64,000 nt of DNA, from assembly GCF_900239935.1 (NCBI RefSeq), contig NZ_LT965929.1:756351-820350 (forward strand), read 5' to 3'. The stretch is from Pseudoalteromonas carrageenovora IAM 12662. GTDB taxonomy: Bacteria > Pseudomonadota > Gammaproteobacteria > Enterobacterales > Alteromonadaceae. Below, piece after piece: positions 36,575 through 45,367 of this stretch. The translations under genes and the position numbers were made by a program. The notes under the pieces were generated by a model that saw nothing but the letters and a program-made list of their open reading frames with translations, had not been told where the DNA came from and made no database searches. Position 1 is the stretch's first letter, and every line of letters starts with the position of its first letter.

Positions 36575-36651
36575 ATGAACTAAATGTATTTTAAGTGAGT
36601 ATAGGTAGGAGTGTGTTATGCTATTTTTACTAGTAATGAGTTGGAATTTTA

Positions 36652-37119
36652 ATGAGTTATCGTAAAGTTTTATTATGTTTAAGCTGTTTATTTCTAAGCA
36701 ATGTACTTTTTGCTAAAACTGCTACGCCAAGTAATAAGAGCCGTTTTATTCCTTTATTAAAAACAAAGCTAGGCGATTATAAGGTGGTTTCAGCAAGCTC
36801 TTCGCTTTGTGTTGATAGTCAATTGAGTTTAATAAACCCAGTGTATCCCGATGCCGGTTTTAAATTAGGTTCGCAAATAGTATTTGAAAGCCTGCATAAC
36901 GGCACACGTACAACTAAAAAACCTGACTTTTGCTTTGTAACCAGCTCGTTTAAGTATAAAAGTGACGGGGTAGATAACAGCCTAAGAATGAGTCGCTGTG
37001 TTGATCCCGTTAACGAAAAAACCATTAGGCAAAGTATAGAATTTGTGAGCCCTACCACCGTTAAATACACCCTTAACGATCCTCAAGTACAATGCACCTT
37101 TGAAAAACAAGCCGATTAA
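36652..37119 (+). CDS. Exported hypothetical protein
   Basis: 155 aa with a signal peptide (MSYRKVLLCLSCLFLSNVLFA). The mature part, about 134 residues, has a lipocalin-like or small beta-barrel look (KLGDYKVVSASSSLCVDSQLSLIN, GSQIVFESLHN, QSIEFVSPTTVKYTLND) and four cysteines that could form two disulfides. No family recognised. It is a single gene, converging on umuC. Confidence 0.6.
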   Translation: MSYRKVLLCLSCLFLSNVLFAKTATPSNKSRFIPLLKTKLGDYKVVSASSSLCVDSQLSLINPVYPDAGFKLGSQIVFESLHNGTRTTKKPDFCFVTSSFKYKSDGVDNSLRMSRCVDPVNEKTIRQSIEFVSPTTVKYTLNDPQVQCTFEKQAD

Positions 37120-37153
37120 ACACAGTGTTTAACTTACAAAGGCAATAGCGCCC

Positions 37154-38416
37154 TTATTCATAACAGTAAATTTTAGGTATATCGTGCCAGCGAGTCGTGT
37201 ACTGGGGCGATAAATAATCGCGGTTCATGTGCCAGCGGTTGTTTAATTTACTGCTAGCAAGGCTTAGCATGCCTTTTCCGTATCGGTTATTTATTGTATC
37301 TAAGCACTGCATTAATTTGGGGTTATCGGCACTTTTGTTAAATAAATCGCTTTGCTGATACTGCACCGAGGTAAGCTCTAAAGCGCCTACGCCACACTTA
37401 TAAAACCGAACACCTGGCTGATAAATATTATTAAACACCTCAGAGACTGCATTTGCCATTACGCAAGTATCGTTAGTGGGGGTTGCAAACTTATACATAA
37501 ACGACTTTTTACAATAGCGGTCTTCGTGTTTACCGCTTGCGGCAAATATATAAAGTTGTTTTGTTAGTGAGCGTTGCGCCCGTAATTTACTGGCAACGGT
37601 AGTAACATGGTTCATAAGAGCGGTTTTTAATGCGCTAGGCTCGTATATTCGCTCGCCAAAACTACGGGTAGAATAAATTTCTCGTTTATCTTGGCGTACA
37701 TCGTCCCAGGTTAAACACGCTACACCGTTAAGCTCGCTTACTGTACGCTCTACAACCACACTAAATGCACGGCGCATTGTTTTAGGGCTTTGCTGTGCAA
37801 GTTCCCACGCTGTGTTTATGTTCATTATTTTAAGCTTTTTAGCTAAGCGCTTGCCTATACCCCATACATCTTCGCAGCTCATTCTTTGTAAAATGGCTTG
37901 GCGGCTTTGCTCGTTATCTATAACGGCTACACCATCAAATCCGCTTAGCTTTTTAGCTGCGTGGTTAGCCGCTTTGGCAAGGGTAGGCGTTGGGCCAAAA
38001 CCTACGCCTACGGGCAGTTTTGCTTCTCGCCATACGGTACGCCTCATTACATGACCGTATTCGTGCCAGTTTTTAATCAGTGGCGTGTAGCCATTAAAGT
38101 GTAAAAACGACTCATCAATACTGTATATGTATTGTGTGTCGCAAAAGCGGCCAATTATGTTCATCATTTTGGCGCTTAAATCGGCATATAGTTCGTAATT
38201 GCTTGAGCGTACAACCACGTTGTTTTGCTCAAGCAAATGCTTAACTTTAAAATAAGGACCAAATTTAGGAATGTTTAACTGCCTAGCAATAGGGCACACA
38301 GCACATACGCAGCCGTCGTTATTAGTAAGTACAACAACAGGTTTGGAGCGAATGGAAGGGTCGAATACTTTTTCGGCGCTTGCATAAAATGAAACAGCAT
38401 CCACTAAGGCGTACAT
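37154..38416 (-). CDS. umuC: DNA polymerase V catalytic subunit UmuC
   Basis: 420 aa, the family's usual length. The start MYALVDAVSFYASAEKVFDPS contains the first catalytic Asp and the steric-gate region. VVVLTNNDGCVCAVCPIARQL and YSIDESFLHF (catalytic Asp-Glu pair) are the Y-family palm motifs. VGVGFGPTPTLAKAANHAAKK and the little-finger region follow. It performs error-prone translesion synthesis with UmuD'. Its start overlaps the end of umuD by 13 bp, so the two are translationally coupled and expressed from the LexA-controlled promoter. Confidence 0.95.
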   Translation of the reverse strand: MYALVDAVSFYASAEKVFDPSIRSKPVVVLTNNDGCVCAVCPIARQLNIPKFGPYFKVKHLLEQNNVVVRSSNYELYADLSAKMMNIIGRFCDTQYIYSIDESFLHFNGYTPLIKNWHEYGHVMRRTVWREAKLPVGVGFGPTPTLAKAANHAAKKLSGFDGVAVIDNEQSRQAILQRMSCEDVWGIGKRLAKKLKIMNINTAWELAQQSPKTMRRAFSVVVERTVSELNGVACLTWDDVRQDKREIYSTRSFGERIYEPSALKTALMNHVTTVASKLRAQRSLTKQLYIFAASGKHEDRYCKKSFMYKFATPTNDTCVMANAVSEVFNNIYQPGVRFYKCGVGALELTSVQYQQSDLFNKSADNPKLMQCLDTINNRYGKGMLSLASSKLNNRWHMNRDYLSPQYTTRWHDIPKIYCYE

Positions 38417-38817
38417 TTTAAAAGCTCTGGAGTTTGCCTGTGCATTCGTACAGAAAGCGTTACTACGCCCTCTAACTGAAACTCATCTGCTGGGGTGAGT
38501 TGTACAGGCTTATGTAAGGGCGATGCCGACAGCAGCCTTGCATTCGTTTTATCAAGTAACTTACAAACAAACAGGCCATTTAAATTGGCAACAATAACAT
38601 CGCCATTATCGGCTTGCTCTGCACGGTCTACTACAAGTAGGTCGCCTTCAAAAATACCTACCTCTTGCATAGAGTTACCCGATGCAATGCCAATAAATGT
38701 GGCATCTGGGTGCTTTATTAATAGCTCATCAAGAGAAACACCTAGCTCGGTATATTGCGCCGCGGGCGATTCAAACCCACACACACCGGCTTCTATATAA
38801 ACGGGAATAACAAACAT
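38404..38817 (-). CDS. umuD: DNA polymerase V accessory protein UmuD
   Basis: 137 aa (E. coli UmuD 139). The self-cleavage site is CG at residues 13-14 (GVCGFESPAAQY), about ten residues nearer the N-terminus than in E. coli. The catalytic serine is Ser49 in IASGNSM, and the general-base lysine is Lys86 in LFVCKLL. RecA-stimulated cleavage gives UmuD', which binds UmuC. A LexA box lies 23-38 bp upstream, placing the operon in the SOS regulon. Confidence 0.95.
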   Translation of the reverse strand: MFVIPVYIEAGVCGFESPAAQYTELGVSLDELLIKHPDATFIGIASGNSMQEVGIFEGDLLVVDRAEQADNGDVIVANLNGLFVCKLLDKTNARLLSASPLHKPVQLTPADEFQLEGVVTLSVRMHRQTPELLKCTP

Positions 38818-38839
38818 AACACAACCTAAAACGCATATA

Positions 38840-38855
38840 CTGTATAAGTGTACAG
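38840..38855. promoter_or_regulatory. LexA (SOS) box of umuDC
   Basis: CTGTATAAGTGTACAG is CTGT-N8-ACAG, the gammaproteobacterial LexA consensus. It is embedded in a larger perfect inverted repeat with 17-bp arms (38828-38844 and 38851-38867) and a 6-bp spacer. Confidence 0.9.
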
Positions 38856-38897
38856 TATATGCGTTTTGTATGAGTTATGCCAAGAAATGAAAGACGA

Positions 38898-39317
38898 TCA
38901 ATCCATGTTTTTGATCATTTGTTGTGCTGTATTTAAAAAGTCTTTGATTTGTTGAGGGTTTAAATTTTTGCACATTTGATCATTTATTTGCTGCTCAGAC
39001 GCTAATAATTTATCAAACAATGTATTGCCTTGCTCAGTGAGCGATAAAATAAAACAGCGTTTGTCGTGCTCACTTGCTTGCTTATTAATAAGGTTTAACG
39101 CAATAAGATCTTTAACTAACCGTGCTATTTGTGCTTTATCGCGCTGTGTTCTAGTAACTATATCGTTAGCTGTGCAATTACTTGTACCAGCAATTATATG
39201 TATACAGCGTACGTGCATAGCGTTAATACCCAACTCTTTGGCGTTAATGGCCTCGCGGATTGTTACACGGTAATTTTGCATGAGTTCAAACAAGGTATTT
39301 GATAAAGGCGTGTTCAT
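38898..39317 (-). CDS. MarR family transcriptional regulator
   Basis: 139 aa from the ATG at 39317 (MNTPLSNTLFELMQNY). The frame is open 25 codons further up, but that would put the two palindromic operators inside the gene, and GAGAA lies just before 39317. The winged helix is clear: CTANDIVTRTQRDKAQIARLVKDLIALNLI is the recognition helix, followed by the wing SEHDKRCFILSLTEQG. MarR dimers usually repress themselves and a divergent gene; here the divergent gene is the siderophore-interacting protein. The effector is unknown. Confidence 0.85.
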   Translation of the reverse strand: MNTPLSNTLFELMQNYRVTIREAINAKELGINAMHVRCIHIIAGTSNCTANDIVTRTQRDKAQIARLVKDLIALNLINKQASEHDKRCFILSLTEQGNTLFDKLLASEQQINDQMCKNLNPQQIKDFLNTAQQMIKNMD

Positions 39318-39333
39318 AGGGTTCTCAATATGG

Positions 39334-39374
39334 TTGACAATGTCAATTAATTTGCTATAGTTGATTTTATCAAC
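39334..39374. promoter_or_regulatory. Two candidate MarR operators in the divergent promoter
   Basis: TTGACAATGTCAA (39334-39346) and TTGATTTTATCAA (39361-39373) are both TTGA-N5-TCAA palindromes; the second extends by one base on each side to GTTGA/TCAAC. Their centres are 27 bp apart between the MarR gene and the flavoprotein gene. This symmetry and size fit a MarR dimer binding twice. Inferred. Confidence 0.6.
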
Positions 39375-39441
39375 CAATGGGGCGTTGTGCAATGCTTGCT
39401 GTAAAAAGCAGTTAACTATTTTGTAAACGAGGTGATTTTAA

Positions 39442-40185
39442 ATGGCTAAACAAGTTCGCAAAGCTAAAGTATTAAGCACTGAGCAAATTACACCGCACTT
39501 ACAGCGTATTGTTGTAGGCTCAGACGATTTTGCAGATATAACCTGTGCGCACATTGGTAATTATGTAAAAGTGCTTATTCCACAAAATGGCGTTGCCGAT
39601 TTAAATTTAAAAACGGCATGCATGCGCTCATACACAATACAGCATGTAAATGAGCAAAGCGGCGCACTAACGCTCGATTTTGTAATTAATATGCACCAAG
39701 GCCCAGCAACCCATTGGGCTAAAATTGCACAAGTAGGAGATGAGCTAGGTATAGCAGGTCCAGGCCCTAAAAAGCTTGATAACTACCAGCATTCACATTA
39801 TGTATTACTTGGCGATTTAACATCGGTAAATGCTATTAAAGGCTATGTACAAACGCTTCCTTTGTTTTCAAAAATTGATGCGTTTATACATGCCCCAACA
39901 AAGCAAGACATTATTGATTTAGACACCACACGCAACATTAATTGGATAATTACCAATAACGCCGATGAAGCAATGCTCAATGCAATTAAAACTATTGAGC
40001 TAACAGAGCAGCCACCTATTGTGTTTATGGCGCTAGAGGCCGGTTTGGTACGTAAGGCTAAAGCCGTGTTTAGTGAGCACTTTAACATACCGCGTTGTAA
40101 TATAGTGTCATCAGGTTACTGGAAAAAAGGCGTTGATTCTGAAGGTTATAAAAAGGAGCGCCAACAAAATGCTGAGCTTGCTTGA
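39442..40185 (+). CDS. Siderophore-interacting protein (FAD-dependent ferric reductase, SIP family)
   Basis: 247 aa. The N-terminal FAD-binding domain has KAKVLSTEQITPHLQRIVVGSDDF, VKVLIPQNG and the flavin motif MRSYTIQHVNEQSGALTLDFVINMHQGPATHWA. The C-terminal NAD(P)H domain has YVLLGDLTSVNAI and VFMALEAGLVRKAK and ends SGYWKKGVDSEGYKKE, the terminal signature of the ViuB/YqjH family. It reduces ferric siderophores in the cytoplasm to release iron. In E. coli YqjH is paired with the regulator YqjI; here a MarR protein takes that position. Confidence 0.9.
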   Translation: MAKQVRKAKVLSTEQITPHLQRIVVGSDDFADITCAHIGNYVKVLIPQNGVADLNLKTACMRSYTIQHVNEQSGALTLDFVINMHQGPATHWAKIAQVGDELGIAGPGPKKLDNYQHSHYVLLGDLTSVNAIKGYVQTLPLFSKIDAFIHAPTKQDIIDLDTTRNINWIITNNADEAMLNAIKTIELTEQPPIVFMALEAGLVRKAKAVFSEHFNIPRCNIVSSGYWKKGVDSEGYKKERQQNAELA

Positions 40186-40325
40186 ATACCTTAGAGCAAA
40201 ATAACATATACCTATTTTGCTTTTATGTTTACCCTTAGCTTGAATTGATTTAATAGCAGTCCCATTTAAGTGTTTTATGCTGATAATGAACTCATTATTA
40301 GTATGCATTTTTAGGAGCTGCTATT

Positions 40326-41314
40326 TTGTTATCTTCCATTCCTTTTTCGTTATTAGAGCTTGCCCCCATGATCAAAGGGGAAAGCGTTTCTCACACGCTC
40401 AATAAAACTACCAAATACGCCCAGCGCGCCGACCAATAGGCTTTAACCGCTTTTGGCTGGCCGAGCACCATAATATGCAAGGTATAATTTGTGCTGCTAC
40501 TTCAATATTAGTAGGTCATATTGCAGGTAAAACTCAGCGTATACGTGTTGGCTCTGGCGGAATAATGCTACCAAACCATTCACCATTAGTTGTGGCTGAG
40601 CAATTTGGTACGCTTGAAAGTTTATACCCCGCACGAATAGATTTAGGCCTTGGCCGTGCACCCGGTAGTGACCCTGTTACAAGCCGTGCACTTAATAACG
40701 ATATAAGCCGAGCTGAAAACTTTCCTGGTGAAGTAACTGAGCTACAAACATTATTAGGCCCATACAACGGTACTCACCCAATACGTGCTATTCCGGGGGA
40801 GGATACAAACGTACCACTTTGGTTATTAGGCTCAAGTCTATTTAGCGCTCAGTTGGCCGCGCAAAAAGGGCTGCCTTATGTATTTGCAGGGCACTTTGCA
40901 ACGCGTTTTGTACATGATGCAATAGCACTGTATAAACGTGAATTTGAAGCCTCAAACGTACTCGATAAACCCTATGTAATGCTTGCTTTACCGCTGGTGG
41001 CAGCAGAAACTGACGAAGAAGCTCAATACCTTTCTACCACCTCAAAGCAACGGGTGCTTGAACTAATACGTGGTAAAGAGCTGTGGTTAAAGCCGCCGGT
41101 AGATACCATGGAAGGTTTATGGAGCGAACAAGAGCGCGCCCATGTAGAGAACTTTTTAAGCTTAAGCGTTGTTGGCGGGCACGTAAGTATAAAACACAAG
41201 CTAGAGATGATAGCCAAAGAGCTTGAAGTGGATGAGTTTATATTTACAAACGACGTATACGATAGTGAAAAACGCCACCGCGCACTAGAAATTTTAATGG
41301 AAATAAAACATTAA
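40326..41314 (+). pseudogene. Luciferase-like flavin-dependent monooxygenase, frameshifted
   Basis: The long downstream frame (from 40475, starting [12 protein letters not shown]) is a luciferase-like monooxygenase missing its N-terminus. The missing part is present upstream in another frame: a TTG at 40326, 8 nt after AGGAG, gives LSSIPFSLLELAPMIKGES...KYAQRADQ, then TAG at 40437. Adding one base near 40434-40436 (CCAATAGG) joins it to [17 protein letters not shown], exactly the expected family sequence. The repaired protein would be about 330 aa with [24 protein letters not shown] and [12 protein letters not shown]. So this is a single-base deletion, either a real inactivation or a sequencing error; the rest shows no decay. 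Confidence 0.8.
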
Positions 41315-41610
41315 TTGGTTATTTAGTTAAGCAAGCGTACACCCAAGGCTTGTTAATATACAGGCATCATCAAAAGTTAGTTGTTTTATACCTATTTTAT
41401 TAACTTTTAGTGGTGTCTGTATTAAGTTGTTTTCGGTTTTTAAATAGTTAGCGTAAAGTGTTATGCCAATTGTAAGCGGCTACTTTTGCATTTAATGCCG
41501 TTCTGTTTTTTCAATCAAACTGATTTAAACAATCAATTTTAAGATATCACTTTAATTTTTTATAATGACTGTATAAACAAAAACATCATTAAATTAAAGG
41601 CAGGTACACC

Positions 41611-42606
41611 GTGAATTCTCTAAACACCCCATCAGCTAATTCAGTTACTAAACCAGCGCAGCCAAAAGTTGCTCTGATTGCTGAAGGTGGCGGACAACGA
41701 GGGATATTCACAGCCGGTGTACTTGATGCGTGGTTAGAGCAAAACTATGACCCATTTGACTTATTTATTGGTACCTCTGCTGGTTCGCAAAATTTAACTA
41801 GCTACTTAGCTCGCCAAAAAGGTTACGCTAAGCGCTTAATTAGAGGGCTTTCGCGCAATAAACGTTTTTTTCAACTAGGTCGCGGCTTAATGGGTAAGCA
41901 CATAGTAGATTTAGACTGGTACTTTGATAAAACCACTGAGGTAAACAGAGTACTCGACTTTAAAACAGCTAAAACTAGTTTAGGCGACCGTGAGCTTTTA
42001 ATAACCGCGACTAACGCACGCGACAGAAAAGCCTATTACTTATCACCTACCGGTGAGGGCAAACAATGGCGGGATCTGTTAAAAGCATCAAGCGCATTAC
42101 CGTTTTTATACAAACAAGGCGTTAAACTAACACCGTGGTTAGATACAAAAGCGGCAAACGAAGCACACTTAGCGGCAGAGCAAAGCGAAGAAGACTTTTA
42201 CCTCGATGGCGGTTTAGCTGCACCATTACCTGTACGCGAAGCATATAACCGTGGTGCACGTAAAATTGTGGTTATAAGAACGGTAGACGCACACTTTCAG
42301 GCGCAATCTGCGTGGGTGCAAAAATTAAGAACGTTTGCATGTGCATCAGGCTACTGCCCAAAAACACTCGACTACTTAATTCAGCATGAGCAAGCGTATT
42401 TAGATGAGCTTAACTTTATTGCTAACCCACCAAGTGATGTAGAGATTATACAAATTTTTGCAGACGAAAAGCTGCACAGTAAATTATTAGGCAGTTCAAA
42501 CAACGATTTACGCTTTGATCATAAGCTAGGTGTAAAAGCGGGCAGAGAGTATTTAAAAAGCCAAAACGCACGTATCGTAGATTACGCACACAGCTATGCA
42601 ATGTAG
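41611..42606 (+). CDS. yjjU: Patatin-like phospholipase (YjjU-like)
   Basis: 331 aa from a GTG with AAAGGCAGG upstream. The patatin lipase motifs are ALIAEGGGQRGIFTAGVLDAW (oxyanion loop), FIGTSAGSQN (nucleophilic serine) and YLDGGLAAPLPVREA (catalytic aspartate, DGG). QRGIFTAGVLD, ARQKGYA and IRASSALPF-like segments match E. coli YjjU. No signal peptide, so it is a cytoplasmic or membrane-associated Ser-Asp lipid acyl hydrolase. The natural substrate is unknown. Single gene. Confidence 0.88.
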   Translation: MNSLNTPSANSVTKPAQPKVALIAEGGGQRGIFTAGVLDAWLEQNYDPFDLFIGTSAGSQNLTSYLARQKGYAKRLIRGLSRNKRFFQLGRGLMGKHIVDLDWYFDKTTEVNRVLDFKTAKTSLGDRELLITATNARDRKAYYLSPTGEGKQWRDLLKASSALPFLYKQGVKLTPWLDTKAANEAHLAAEQSEEDFYLDGGLAAPLPVREAYNRGARKIVVIRTVDAHFQAQSAWVQKLRTFACASGYCPKTLDYLIQHEQAYLDELNFIANPPSDVEIIQIFADEKLHSKLLGSSNNDLRFDHKLGVKAGREYLKSQNARIVDYAHSYAM

Positions 42607-42651
42607 CTGTGTTCTAACGCTTAAGCGTAAAGGGACATTATTAAACCTAAC

Positions 42652-43083
42652 CTAAGTAGATGACAGTAATATACTGGTTTCGCTATTTAAAATGCCTTCT
42701 ATTTCGCGTACTTGCCTGAGTACGCCATCAAACTCACCTAAATTTGCCGCCTGTATTTCAGCCACTAAATCCCAAGCGCCATTAGTTGTATGTAACTTTG
42801 TTAGCTCTGGTATGCCGCGCATGGTTTTAATTACCTGCGATGTAGATTTACCAACCACTTCCACCATCATTATTGCTCTTACAGCTTCGGTTTCTATGTG
42901 TTCGTGTACACGCACCGTAAAGCCTAATATAGCGCCCGATGAGACTAAACGGTCTAAGCGATTTTGCACTGTCCCGCGCGACACTTTTAAAACATCGGCT
43001 AGGGCTGAAATAGAAGCGCGGCCATCTTTTCGTAATTCGGCTATTAATGCGTTATCTAATGAGTCGTAAATGTAAGGGGTCAT
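42652..43083 (-). CDS. Lrp/AsnC family transcriptional regulator
   Basis: 143 aa. The N-terminal helix-turn-helix is ALIAELRKDGRASISALADVLKVSRGTVQNRLDRLVSSGAI. The C-terminal RAM ligand domain has AIMMVEVVGKSTSQVIKTMRGIPELTKLHTTNGAWDLVAEI. It is divergent from the ornithine cyclodeaminase/CtlX operon across 167 bp, so it is the likely amino-acid-responsive regulator of that operon, with citrulline, ornithine or arginine as possible effectors (inferred). Confidence 0.88.
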   Translation of the reverse strand: MTPYIYDSLDNALIAELRKDGRASISALADVLKVSRGTVQNRLDRLVSSGAILGFTVRVHEHIETEAVRAIMMVEVVGKSTSQVIKTMRGIPELTKLHTTNGAWDLVAEIQAANLGEFDGVLRQVREIEGILNSETSILLSST

Positions 43084-43250
43084 AAAACGCCTTGGGTTAT
43101 GTGTTTATTAAAAATTACTAAATTTGTACTTTAATGCATAGCAATTTGCTAAAAAATACTATTATTTGTATAAACTTTTGGCATTTTAAGTAACACCTCT
43201 GGCCTATAAACTAATTTCAATTAATTTATTTAGTCATTAAAGAGGTATTT

Positions 43251-44333
43251 ATGAGTCATTTTATCGCACAACCTAAACAAGGTGTTCCATTCGTTAGCGT
43301 ACAGGCAATGGCCAAACTTATAAATAAAGTCGGAATAGAAAACGTATTGCTTGAGCTTACCCAAAGATTAGAACACGACTTTGCTCGCTGGGACGAATTT
43401 GATAAATCGCCACGTTATGCAGCGCACTCTCCAGATGGCGTAATAGAGCTTATGCCAGTAAGCGACGGTAAAATGTTTAGTTGTAAATATGTAAATGGTC
43501 ATCCAAAAAATACCTTTAAGGAACTTCAAACCGTGGCCGCGTTTGGTATTTTGTCGGATGTTGATAGCGGCTATCCGGTTATGATCAGCGAAATGTGCTT
43601 ACTAACAGCTTTACGCACAGCGGCTACATCGGCGCTTGTGGCAAAATATTTAGCGCCTAAGCACTCAACAACGCTTACATTAATTGGTAATGGTGCACAG
43701 TCTGAGTTTCAAGCATTAGCTTTTAAAGCTGTATTAGGCATTACTCACATTCGTTTATACGATATTGATAAAAATGCCTCACAAAAAGCGTTTAACAATT
43801 TAAGTAACTGTGGCTTAAACGTGACTATTTGTAATAGCGCAAAAGAGGCCGTACAAGGCGCGCACATTATTACCACCTGCACAGCCGATAAAAAAAATGC
43901 CACTATTTTAACCAGCGATATGATCCCCCAGGGTGTGCATTTAAATGCCATTGGTGGCGATTGCCCTGGTAAAACAGAGCTTGATTCACAATTATTAACG
44001 CGCGCAAATGTGTTTGTAGAGTACGAACCGCAAACCAGAATAGAGGGCGAAATACAGCAAATGAGCGATACCTTTGCCGTAACAGAGTTTCATAAAGTAA
44101 TTAATAAACAAACACCTGGGCGTACAAGTAACAACGAGCTTACAATATTTGATGGGGTAGGCTTTGCAAGCGAAGACTTTACCGCGCTGGTGTATATTAA
44201 AGACGCGCTGGTGGCTGCGGGTGAGTTTGAACTACTTGATTTAATTACACAACAAGCCGATCCACGTAACTTGTTTTCGGTGCTTAATACAGAGCAAAGT
44301 AATAAATCAGTAAGCCAAGAGCAAGTCGCATGA
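43251..44333 (+). CDS. Ornithine cyclodeaminase
   Basis: 360 aa, of the ornithine cyclodeaminase/mu-crystallin family. RYAAHSPDGVIELMPVSDGKMFSCKYVNGHP forms the substrate region. LTALRTAATSALVAKYLAPKHSTTLTLIGNGAQSEFQALAFK is the NAD-binding GxGxxS loop, and IGGDCPGKTELD carries the catalytic aspartate. It converts L-ornithine to L-proline and ammonia. Its last 4 bases overlap the CtlX start (ATGA), making a citrulline to ornithine to proline route. Confidence 0.88.
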   Translation: MSHFIAQPKQGVPFVSVQAMAKLINKVGIENVLLELTQRLEHDFARWDEFDKSPRYAAHSPDGVIELMPVSDGKMFSCKYVNGHPKNTFKELQTVAAFGILSDVDSGYPVMISEMCLLTALRTAATSALVAKYLAPKHSTTLTLIGNGAQSEFQALAFKAVLGITHIRLYDIDKNASQKAFNNLSNCGLNVTICNSAKEAVQGAHIITTCTADKKNATILTSDMIPQGVHLNAIGGDCPGKTELDSQLLTRANVFVEYEPQTRIEGEIQQMSDTFAVTEFHKVINKQTPGRTSNNELTIFDGVGFASEDFTALVYIKDALVAAGEFELLDLITQQADPRNLFSVLNTEQSNKSVSQEQVA

Positions 44334-45241
44334 GCATAATAAAGCAAGCACCAACAGCGGTGGTGATGGTGCGCCCGCATCACTTTACATCTAATCCACA
44401 AACCATGTTAGACAATACGTTTCAAAGTACCTGTAACTCACAAAATCAGAGCCAGCTTGCCTTTGACGAAGTCACTAATGCGGTTAAATTATTACAAAAC
44501 GAGGGCGTAACGGTTCATCTTTTTGAAGACGAACATACACACACGCCCGATTCTGTGTTTCCAAATAATTGGTTTTCTACCCATCAAAGTGGCGAGCTAG
44601 TTATGTACCCAATGTACGCAGAAAACAGAAGGCTAGAATATCGAAAAGATATTATTGATTTTTTGACTAATCACTATAAAGTGTTGTCTGTGACTGATTA
44701 TTCATTTTTAGCGAAAGAAAATGCATTTTTAGAAGGCACAGGATCGCTTGTTATTGACCACCCCCATAAGCTTGCTTATGCAGTAGAATCTAAGCGCACT
44801 ACTAAAACCGTGGTTAATACAGTGTGCGAGCAATTAAAGCTAAAACCTGTTGTATTTAACGCCTACGATGAGCAAGGTACTGCGGTTTATCATACTAATG
44901 TATTAATGTGTGTAGCCACAGAGTTTGCCATGATCAGCTTAAATATGGTGCCAAATAGTCAGCACAAACAATTAACTAGCCATTTGATACAAAGCCATTT
45001 AGAAGTAATAAACTTAACTAATGCGCAAATAAGTAGCTTTTGCGGCAACGCAATAGAGTTACAAGGTACAAATGGTCGTATTTTAGCACTCTCACAAACG
45101 GCGTTTAATGCACTTACAACCGAGCAAAAAGCAGCAATACAAAAAACAGCTAAACTTGTTCCGTTACCTATACCAACCATAGAGTCGGCGGGAGGTTCGG
45201 TTAGATGCATGATTGCTGGCATACACCTGCAAAGTAAATAA
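44330..45241 (+). CDS. ctlX: Citrulline hydrolase CtlX (arginine deiminase-related)
   Basis: 303 aa, a guanidino-group-modifying enzyme fold. AVVMVRPHHFTSNPQT begins the domain. HTHTPDSVFPNNWFSTH carries the catalytic aspartate region, LEGTGSLVIDH the glutamate, YHTNVLMCVATEFA the histidine, and ESAGGSVRCMIAGIH the catalytic cysteine. The CtlX family hydrolyses citrulline to ornithine, CO2 and ammonia. The 4-bp overlap with ornithine cyclodeaminase supports this rather than arginine deiminase or dimethylargininase activity. Confidence 0.88.
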   Translation: MSIIKQAPTAVVMVRPHHFTSNPQTMLDNTFQSTCNSQNQSQLAFDEVTNAVKLLQNEGVTVHLFEDEHTHTPDSVFPNNWFSTHQSGELVMYPMYAENRRLEYRKDIIDFLTNHYKVLSVTDYSFLAKENAFLEGTGSLVIDHPHKLAYAVESKRTTKTVVNTVCEQLKLKPVVFNAYDEQGTAVYHTNVLMCVATEFAMISLNMVPNSQHKQLTSHLIQSHLEVINLTNAQISSFCGNAIELQGTNGRILALSQTAFNALTTEQKAAIQKTAKLVPLPIPTIESAGGSVRCMIAGIHLQSK

Positions 45242-45262
45242 CCTACCACTAAGTCAACATAC

Positions 45263-45283
45263 TAAGGCAGCTTAGCTGCCTTA
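45263..45283 (+). terminator. Hairpin after ctlX
   Basis: TAAGGCAGCT and AGCTGCCTTA around a single T form a perfect stem with no loop to spare. It is followed by ATC rather than a T-run, so partial read-through into the symporter gene is possible. Confidence 0.55.
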
Positions 45284-45367
45284 ATCTATGGCTAACATGC
45301 ATTATTAAATGCCAATTACTCAACTACGCGCTGAGTAAAAACATAATAAATACAAAAGGATTAGCCC

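Noticed and set aside
39318..39392. N-terminal extension of the MarR protein
   Set aside because: It would contain both palindromic operators and the promoter; the ATG at 39317 has a ribosome binding site and begins the normal MarR fold.
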